Shown: positions 14,403 to 19,685 of the stretch, piece by piece | Layout of the letters: the number at the start of each line of letters is the position of its first letter | How positions within the stretch are numbered: the first letter of the stretch is position 1 | NCBI GenBank assembly: GCA_947627335.1 | Contig: CANQVQ010000021.1 | Span: forward strand, 1-19,685 | Source of the DNA: an uncultured Clostridia bacterium | GTDB taxonomy: Bacteria; Bacillota; Clostridia; Oscillospirales; CAG-382 | DNA: 19,685 nt | Direction of reading: 5' to 3' | Notes under the pieces: generated by a model | Databases searched by the model: none | Seen by the model: the letters and a program-made list of their open reading frames with translations, nothing else | Told to the model about the DNA's origin: nothing | Made by a program: the position numbers and the translations under genes

Positions 14403-16574
14403 TTACTTGAGGATCGCGGACACAGGGGTCTCGTTGTACCAGTGACCGCCCAAGGCGTTCTTCAGTTCGTCCGGGATGTCGCCCGAAAGCCCGAAGATCG
14501 CGTAGTGGTGCCAAGTGTTGTTTTCCTCGTCAAGAACAAAGAAGTCAAAGTCGATGTAATTGTCCTCCTCCGGCGTGTCGGTCAGATAGGGGAGGAGCGT
14601 GCGGAAGAACGCCTTGCCCTTTTTCGGGTCATTCTCGGCGGACGTCGAACCCGTCGAGCTGTAGTAATACTCGTAATCTCCGCGTGGAAAGACCGCTTTC
14701 CCGTTCCAGAGCCCGTCGCCGTCGAAGATCAATCGGGTGTTGGTGTTTTTGGCGTTCTCGTCGAACAGGTCGTCGTATTCCCCGTCGATGAAGTTCTGGA
14801 TCAACTGCCGCACGTCGTCGCGTTCGGACTGCGTGCGTTCGGCGCACAGCGAACGGGTCCGCTCGAATTCCGGCGGAATGTAGTACCAATCCCCGAACGT
14901 CCACCACACGTCGTGCGAATCGTAGAAGGCGCCGGAGACGCTGAAGTAGAATTTGTCGGCCAGCCCGCCGCCGTCAAGATACACGTACATATCCTTGGCG
15001 TACTTGTTTTTGTACGCCAGCTTTTCCTCGTCGGACAGTTCCTCGTATTCGGAGCGGAAGGTGTCCCAAAGCTCGCGGTCGGCATCTTTCCGGACGGCTT
15101 CGGAATCGTTTTCGCAGAAGGAGAGGGAGGTGATCTCCTCGTCCGACGGCAGCAGCAGGTAGGTTTCGGCGTAGCCGTCGGATTCCTGCCGGAGCTGATC
15201 GATGCGGCTGACGTCGGACGACGTCATGCGCAGGATCCGCCGGAGCGTCTTCCCGCTCTTGAGTCTGATCTCCACATTTTCGATCCTGGAATCGGGGATG
15301 TAGACGCCGTAGAAAGAGTCCGAACGGACCATGCGGATGTTGTTGTCCAGCGTGTCCGCGACGATCTCGCACGCTTCCGGGTCGGAAACGCTCAGGTCGT
15401 CGGTCTTTGCGAGTTCATAGGTGTAGACGATGCGGCCGCGGAACGCGTCCAGGAAATCGCTGTCCCGGTAGAACCGCACGCTTTCGATCTGGTCGGCGGT
15501 GTAACTCTGCCGCAGGACCGTGTTTCGCGTCAGGTGGCACACGCCGACGATCAGCGCACAGCAGAGCGCCGGCACCAGCAGGAACGGGGTCGAAAGCAGG
15601 GTCTGCCGGAGCTTTTTGACCGTGACGAGCTCATACAGGTAGTAGAACATCAGCGTCACGAGGACCATGACGACCGCGAACGCCGCACCCGCTCCCTCCA
15701 TCACGCCGAACACGGTCAGCAGCGCGAGCGGCAGGGTGAACGCACAGCGGAACGCGTGCTGCAGGACGCGATTGACCGCGCTCTTGCCCGCACTTTCGCT
15801 CCTGCGGCGGTGGAAGCACCAGACCGAAAGCGCGTACAGCGCGATCAGCACGACGGCGGAATACACCCAAAGCCCGACGTCGCGGAAGACGGACAGGTCG
15901 TAGAAGATGCGGAAGGTCGCCGCCGGGAGCCAGTAACGGGTGCTCATGAACCGCAGGGGGGAGTAGGCGACGTCGATGATCGGCACGAGGCTTTCCAGCA
16001 TCCCGATCGAGATGGCGGAAATGATGCGGACGAAGAAGAGCAGGATCAGCGACACCGCACAGTTGGAGACCGTCGTGCCGGTCAGCGTCATCGCGAGCAG
16101 GACGAACGAACCGACGTAGAGCGAAATGAACGCGAAGAACGCGAACAGCTGCAGGGGGACCAACAGCGAGAAGTGTACCGCCGGGTCCACCGCGTACAGT
16201 ATGCCGTTGAGCAGCAGCGACGCAAACAGGGTCCCGAACACCCAGGTGAAGATGGCGGCGGTGAAGCTGCCGAGGATGCAGGTCCGCTTGAACGGGATGG
16301 AATGGTAGAAGTCCGATTCGTTGCGGTGGTTGAGGAACGAGAACATCGAGAGGAAGAACATCGGGACGAGGATCAGCAGCATCGGGCTTGCGACCGCGTA
16401 GTTCGACGCGGAGAGGGTGGTTTCCGCGTTCCCGCCGTTCATCATGCCCGAAACCAGGGACGCGACCGGCGCGAGGGCGTTGCAGACGATCAGGATGATG
16501 CCGCAGATAATGCCCACCAGCTTGCACTTTTTCAGCCCGACCAGGTATAATTTGCGATCAAATACGTTTTTCAC
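14403..16574 (-). CDS. ABC transporter permease with large extracytoplasmic C-terminal domain (YtrC/D-like operon type)
   Basis: 723-residue membrane protein. About nine hydrophobic segments occupy residues 18-350 (for example near 20-45, 63-82, 99-126, 135-165, 170-192, 235-254, 278-310 and 327-348). The HRNESDFYHSIPFKR stretch (83-97) resembles the cytoplasmic loop of ABC-2-type permeases found with YtrB-like ATPases. Residues 350-723 form a long acidic soluble domain with no recognised catalytic motif, probably outside the cell. I believe it matches the DUF6449-like tail seen in clostridial permeases, but this needs a profile search. Start: GTG 16574 has AAAGGAG 8 nt upstream; the GTG at 16583 overlaps that site. 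It follows the ATPase gene after 16 nt. Such pairs are often linked to cell-envelope stress or peptide antibiotics; the substrate is unknown. Confidence 0.85.
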   Translation of the reverse strand: MKNVFDRKLYLVGLKKCKLVGIICGIILIVCNALAPVASLVSGMMNGGNAETTLSASNYAVASPMLLILVPMFFLSMFSFLNHRNESDFYHSIPFKRTCILGSFTAAIFTWVFGTLFASLLLNGILYAVDPAVHFSLLVPLQLFAFFAFISLYVGSFVLLAMTLTGTTVSNCAVSLILLFFVRIISAISIGMLESLVPIIDVAYSPLRFMSTRYWLPAATFRIFYDLSVFRDVGLWVYSAVVLIALYALSVWCFHRRRSESAGKSAVNRVLQHAFRCAFTLPLALLTVFGVMEGAGAAFAVVMVLVTLMFYYLYELVTVKKLRQTLLSTPFLLVPALCCALIVGVCHLTRNTVLRQSYTADQIESVRFYRDSDFLDAFRGRIVYTYELAKTDDLSVSDPEACEIVADTLDNNIRMVRSDSFYGVYIPDSRIENVEIRLKSGKTLRRILRMTSSDVSRIDQLRQESDGYAETYLLLPSDEEITSLSFCENDSEAVRKDADRELWDTFRSEYEELSDEEKLAYKNKYAKDMYVYLDGGGLADKFYFSVSGAFYDSHDVWWTFGDWYYIPPEFERTRSLCAERTQSERDDVRQLIQNFIDGEYDDLFDENAKNTNTRLIFDGDGLWNGKAVFPRGDYEYYYSSTGSTSAENDPKKGKAFFRTLLPYLTDTPEEDNYIDFDFFVLDEENNTWHHYAIFGLSGDIPDELKNALGGHWYNETPVSAILK

Positions 16575-16590
16575 AGGTGACACTCCTTTC

Positions 16591-17487
16591 TCACAGCACG
16601 TCTTTGAAGGCGTAGCCGAGCGCTTCCATTTCGTAGAGGAAAACTTCCTCCAAACTCAGCGGCAGGATGTCCAGCAGGAGCGGACGCATATCCTCCAGCT
16701 TCTCCCGGAACGCGTCCCGGTCCCCGCGGGCGATGAACGTCGCGACCGAGCCTCTCTGCGTGTAGTCCAGCATTTCAAACCCGTCGAACCGCTCCTTGCC
16801 GTATGGGTCGCTGAACGCGACCTGCACCTTGAACAGGGAGGTCTTGAGGTTCTGGATGTCGCTTTCAAAGATGATGCCGCCCTTGTGCAGGAGCGCGAGC
16901 TGGTCGCAGGTGTCCTCCAGTTCACGCAGGGAGTGCGAGGAGATGATGGCGGTCGCCTGACGCTCGACGACGTCGTTGTAGATGACGTTCTTGACGAGGT
17001 TGCGCATGACCGGGTCGAGCCCGTCGAAAGTCTCGTCGAAGTAGAGGTAACGCGGTTGGGCGGCGAGGGCGAGGATGGTTGCCGCCTGCCGTTTCATGCC
17101 CTTGGAGAAGGTGTTGATGTTGACGGTCGGGTTCAGCCCGAAGGTCTGCGTCAGGTGCTCGAACCGTTCGTAGGAGAAGGTCTCGTAGACCGCCGCATAC
17201 AGCTTCGCCATGCGGTTCATGGACGACTGCGGCAGGAAATAGAGTTCGTCCGGGACGTAGACGATCTGCTTCTTGACGTCCGGGTTTTCGTAGACCGCTT
17301 GCCCGTCGATCTCGATCTTTCCTTCGGCGGGGCGGTAAACCCCGCTGATAAGCCGCAGGAAGGTGGACTTTCCGGCGCCGTTGCTCCCGACCAGTCCGTA
17401 AACGCACCCGTCGGGGATCGAGCAGTTGAGTTGATTGAGCGCGACGAAGCTATCGAACTTCATCGTGACAGTTTCCGCTTGGATCAT
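16591..17487 (-). CDS. ABC transporter ATP-binding protein (YtrB-like)
   Basis: 298-residue soluble ATPase that would pair with the permease downstream. Walker A is GSNGAGKST (34-42), the signature is SKGMKRQ (128-134, replacing the common SGGQ), Walker B is YLYFDE (147-152) with D-loop GLDP, and the switch histidine is H185 in SSHS. The Q-loop region is short and atypical (IVYVPDE near 75-81), as in the ABC-2 drug/bacteriocin-export group. A C-terminal extension of about 80 residues follows the core. Start: ATG 17487 with AAAGGA about 11 nt upstream. It lies 58 nt downstream of the GntR-type regulator gene, on the same strand. Energy-coupling role for efflux or envelope remodelling is inferred from family and neighbours. 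Confidence 0.92.
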   Translation of the reverse strand: MIQAETVTMKFDSFVALNQLNCSIPDGCVYGLVGSNGAGKSTFLRLISGVYRPAEGKIEIDGQAVYENPDVKKQIVYVPDELYFLPQSSMNRMAKLYAAVYETFSYERFEHLTQTFGLNPTVNINTFSKGMKRQAATILALAAQPRYLYFDETFDGLDPVMRNLVKNVIYNDVVERQATAIISSHSLRELEDTCDQLALLHKGGIIFESDIQNLKTSLFKVQVAFSDPYGKERFDGFEMLDYTQRGSVATFIARGDRDAFREKLEDMRPLLLDILPLSLEEVFLYEMEALGYAFKDVL

Positions 17488-17545
17488 AAGGCAGGTTCCT
17501 TTCGTTCTATCGTTACTCTTTTTTTACGGTTTCGGCAAAAGCGTT

Positions 17546-17932
17546 TCATGGGTTTTTCTCTTTTTTGTCCGCGCAGGCTCCCCGTACCGCGGCTTCCAGC
17601 TCTTCGGCGGACACGCCCGCTTCCGCGAGCCGGTTCACCGCGTCCCGGAACGCCTGCCATTCCTTCGCAAGGCTTTCCGAGAGGATCCGCTCCGGCGCGT
17701 CCTGCGCGACGAAATACCCCCGTCCGGCCGCCGGCGCAAGCACGCCGGAACGCTCCAGTTCGGCATACGCCTTAAAGACCGTGTTCGGGTTGACGTTCAG
17801 TTCGAGCGAAAGTTCCCGAATGGACGGCACCTGCTCGCCGGGCTTGAACACCCCGAGCCGCACCTGCTCCCGCATCGCGTCGACGACCTGCCGGTACACC
17901 GGCGTGCGGGAGAAAATATCGACGGAAAGCAT
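17546..17932 (-). CDS. GntR-family transcriptional regulator, YtrA subfamily
   Basis: 128-residue DNA-binding protein. An N-terminal winged helix-turn-helix spans about 8-75: PVYRQVVDAMREQV, then GEQVPSIREL and NVNPNTVFKAYAELERSG, the GntR recognition signature. A short helical tail (about 85-128) is too small for the FadR or HutC effector domains, which places it in the YtrA group. Members bind as dimers and repress their own operon with an ABC transporter. Start: ATG 17932, with AAAGGAG 11 nt upstream; an in-frame ATG 11 codons earlier lies before that site. It is first of three same-strand genes (regulator, ATPase, permease). A palindromic operator overlaps its transcription start, which fits autorepression. 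The effector is not visible in the sequence. Confidence 0.92.
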   Translation of the reverse strand: MLSVDIFSRTPVYRQVVDAMREQVRLGVFKPGEQVPSIRELSLELNVNPNTVFKAYAELERSGVLAPAAGRGYFVAQDAPERILSESLAKEWQAFRDAVNRLAEAGVSAEELEAAVRGACADKKEKNP

Positions 17933-17964
17933 ACGCTCCGCATCTCCTTTCGTTTCTTGCATTT

Positions 17965-17987
17965 CTGTTCTATGACAGATAGTACAG
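17965..17987 (-). promoter_or_regulatory. Palindromic operator of the YtrA-type operon
   Basis: A 23-bp inverted repeat of form CTGT-N-CTAT-N5-ATAG-N-ACAG. Eight bases of each half-site match perfectly. It overlaps the predicted transcription start of the regulator gene, just downstream of its -10 box, where a bound repressor would block the polymerase. A second inverted pair, GTTCTA/TAGAAC, overlaps it. Symmetry and position are seen; assignment to this GntR protein is inferred. Confidence 0.75.
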
Positions 17988-17991
17988 TTAG

Positions 17992-18020
17992 AACATACCA
18001 CATTCCGAACCGTTTGTCAA
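17992..18020 (-). promoter_or_regulatory. Sigma-A promoter of the GntR-ABC operon
   Basis: On the minus strand, perfect TTGACA (18015-18020), 17 bp, then TATGTT (17992-17997). The predicted start near 17985 falls inside the palindromic operator. The leader to the regulator ATG is about 50 nt. Confidence 0.8.
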
Positions 18021-18080
18021 GGGGGGAATCGAAAAAATCCCGAAAAATTTTGAAAAATTGCCGGAAAAGTAAAATTTCGG

Positions 18081-18109
18081 TTGACAAGGGAAGGATTTTT
18101 TGGTATACT
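18081..18109 (+). promoter_or_regulatory. Sigma-A promoter of the CotH-family gene
   Basis: Perfect TTGACA (18081-18086), 17 bp, then TATACT (18104-18109). The predicted start near 18116 rules out the in-frame ATG at 18111 and supports the GTG at 18135, giving a leader of about 20 nt with the ribosome-binding site AAGGGGGG. Confidence 0.85.
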
Positions 18110-18134
18110 GATGAAGGAAAAAGGGGGGATCTCG

Positions 18135-19685
18135 GTGCGGAACGGAAAACGTGGCGCGTTGCTTCTGCTGGCGGTCTGCCTGCTTGGCGGTCTGCTGTTC
18201 CCGTCGGCGGGGGCGGCGGTTTCCGCCGCGGAGGACACGTTTGTCTTTCAGGGGAAGTCCTACCGGCGTTCGGAGGACGTGCCGGCGATCTATATCGAAA
18301 ACGTCAACGGGCTGAACGTGACGAGTTACGTTTCCTGCACGGTCGTCGCGGTAGACGCGGTCGGCGGGAAATATGATCCGATCGCGGACACGAACGCCAC
18401 GGTGCGCATTCGCGGCAATTCGACGTCGAGCGGGGCGAAGAAGCCCTACAATATCAAATTCAGCTCCAAAACCAACCTGTTCGGCATGGGCAAGGGCAAG
18501 AAGTACTGCCTGATCGCCAACCTTTACGACCCGACGCTGATCCGCAACCATGCGGCGTTCGATTTCGCCCGCGACATCGGGCTGAAGTATACGCCGGATT
18601 CCATGCTCGTCGACGTGTACTTCAACGGGGTCTACGGCGGCTGCTACCAGCTTTGCGAAGCCATCTCCGCCGGGAGCGGACGGGTGGACATCGACGTGGA
18701 CGACGGCGACTTCATCATCGAGCGGGACGCCCGCGACGACCCGGGTCGGACCTATTTCTACAGCCCGTACTTCAATATCCACTACGGCATCAACGAGCCG
18801 GACGACACGACGCCCGCCCAGGCGCGTGCGGTGCAGCAGAAGGTCCGCGAGGCGGAGGAAGCGCTGATCAGCAATTCCTACGAACAGGTCTGCGAGCTGT
18901 TCGACATCCCGTCCCTCGTCGACGAGTACATCGTCCTGGAGCTTTTCAAGAACGTCGATGTGGACTGCGCTTCCACCCGGTTCTACTGCAAGGACGGCAA
19001 GATCTACGGCGGACCGGTCTGGGATTTCGACCTGTCCTCCGGCAACTGCGATCTGGGGTACTATTATACCTATAATTTCGGCTTCTTCGGCGAGTATACC
19101 GACAGCATCGAGGGCATCTGGGTCGAGCAGTACCCGTGGTTCGGCATTCTGCTCGGCTTTACGGAGTTCCGCGATGCGCTTTGCGAGCGGTACCTCGCCC
19201 TGCAGGACGTCATCGTCAATCTGTATGACGATACCCTGCGCGGGCAGAACTACATCGACCGCACCGTTTCCGCCGCGTCCGGCTCCATCGCCCGCAACTG
19301 GCAGGCGGGCTGGGACCCGTCGGTCAAGTATGAGATCTATATGCGGATCCCCGACGCGACCTACGAACAGAACGTGGAATACTTCCGCGACTGGCTGCGC
19401 CGCCGCAACGAATGGCTGCTCGCCGAATGGGGGCTGACCGACCGCGTCGCGCCGAAGCCGATCGACCCGTCGCTGTCCTACGACGGCGAATACCTCGTCG
19501 GGCTGGCGCCGGAAACCTCCGTCGCGTCGCTTTCGTCCCTGTTTTCGTCCCGCGTCGTCTGCGACGCGGAGGGCGCTCTGGTCGCGACCGGCGACCGGAT
19601 CAACGGCGGCGGACGGACCTACGCGCTGGTCGTCAGCGGCGACCTGTCCCGCGACGGTCGCGTGAACGTCGTGGACTACCTCATG
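18135..19685 (+). CDS. Secreted CotH-kinase-family protein with dockerin-like C terminus (cut by window edge)
   Basis: 517 codons are visible, with no stop before the right edge. A signal peptide covers about 1-31 (MRNGKRG, then a Leu-rich core, ending near AVSAA). The CotH domain spans about 50-430 and has the family motifs RIRGNSTSSGAKKPYNIKF (91-109) and VWDFDLSSGN (295-304), whose aspartates D297 and D299 would bind metal. CotH of Bacillus is an atypical spore-coat protein kinase; secreted clostridial relatives are less well understood. A small beta-rich module (about 452-500) then leads to GDLSRDGRVNVVDYLM (502-517), which fits the first calcium loop of a type I dockerin (D503, S505, D507, N511, D514). 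The start at GTG 18135 has AAGGGGGG 6 nt upstream. It is divergent from the regulator operon. Confidence 0.88.
   Translation, partial: MRNGKRGALLLLAVCLLGGLLFPSAGAAVSAAEDTFVFQGKSYRRSEDVPAIYIENVNGLNVTSYVSCTVVAVDAVGGKYDPIADTNATVRIRGNSTSSGAKKPYNIKFSSKTNLFGMGKGKKYCLIANLYDPTLIRNHAAFDFARDIGLKYTPDSMLVDVYFNGVYGGCYQLCEAISAGSGRVDIDVDDGDFIIERDARDDPGRTYFYSPYFNIHYGINEPDDTTPAQARAVQQKVREAEEALISNSYEQVCELFDIPSLVDEYIVLELFKNVDVDCASTRFYCKDGKIYGGPVWDFDLSSGNCDLGYYYTYNFGFFGEYTDSIEGIWVEQYPWFGILLGFTEFRDALCERYLALQDVIVNLYDDTLRGQNYIDRTVSAASGSIARNWQAGWDPSVKYEIYMRIPDATYEQNVEYFRDWLRRRNEWLLAEWGLTDRVAPKPIDPSLSYDGEYLVGLAPETSVASLSSLFSSRVVCDAEGALVATGDRINGGGRTYALVVSGDLSRDGRVNVVDYLM

Noticed and set aside
14109..16550. 813-codon plus-strand open frame opposite the permease
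   Set aside because: It runs through the hairpin region and the terminator and then antisense to the permease. The composition is Arg/Gln/Glu-rich with no domain.
18111..18134. ATG at 18111 as start of the CotH-family protein
   Set aside because: It lies only 2 bp after the -10 box, upstream of the predicted transcription start. The GTG at 18135 has a good ribosome-binding site.

Overview
The window is ordinary chromosomal DNA from a GC-rich Clostridia-type member of the Bacillota (Firmicutes), most likely an uncultured gut-type Oscillospirales-like lineage. The lineage call is an inference. It rests on the gene set (pth-mfd-parvulin, a class B sortase, a YtrA-type regulator with an ABC pair, and a secreted CotH protein with a dockerin-like end), on sigma-A promoters that are TTGACA/TATAAT-like with 16-17 bp spacers, and on strong third-position G/C. 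That base bias also produces very long spurious antisense reading frames over most genes. I see no rRNA, tRNA, CRISPR array, phage or insertion sequence.

Layout. Positions 1-1045 (minus) hold a CPBP-family membrane protease whose stop overlaps the start of a gene that runs off the left edge, probably tadA. A divergent promoter region (1046-1229) carries a 33-bp tandem repeat. Then come pth (peptidyl-tRNA hydrolase), a folded intergenic element, mfd (transcription-repair coupling factor) and a parvulin-type foldase lipoprotein with its own promoter inside the end of mfd. A bidirectional terminator separates these from a convergent class B sortase (minus). Divergent from the sortase is a proteostasis cluster: tig, clpX, a sugar-type nucleotidyltransferase overlapping clpX by 4 nt, glyA, and clpP behind its own strong promoter. 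Positions 14061-14402 contain no gene but several stem-loops and a rho-independent terminator. On the minus strand from 17932 down to 14403 lies a GntR/YtrA regulator - ABC ATPase - large ABC permease operon, with a palindromic operator at its start. Divergent from it, from 18135 to the right edge, is a secreted CotH-kinase-family protein that ends, cut by the window, in a dockerin-like calcium loop.

How the genes fit together. Trigger factor folds nascent chains and ClpX unfolds substrates for ClpP. Pth and Mfd rescue stalled translation and transcription. The foldase lipoprotein, sortase and CotH protein act at or outside the cell surface. The most notable observation is that this ClpP has Asn where the catalytic-triad Asp is expected (residue 172), while Ser98 and His123 are intact. 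Together with clpP standing apart from tig-clpX behind its own promoter, this suggests an atypical ClpP paralogue. Other points of interest are the three-way-junction-like element between pth and mfd, the repeat at the pth promoter, and the palindromic operator over the start of the YtrA-type operon. I did not find a clear, wholly new multi-gene system.
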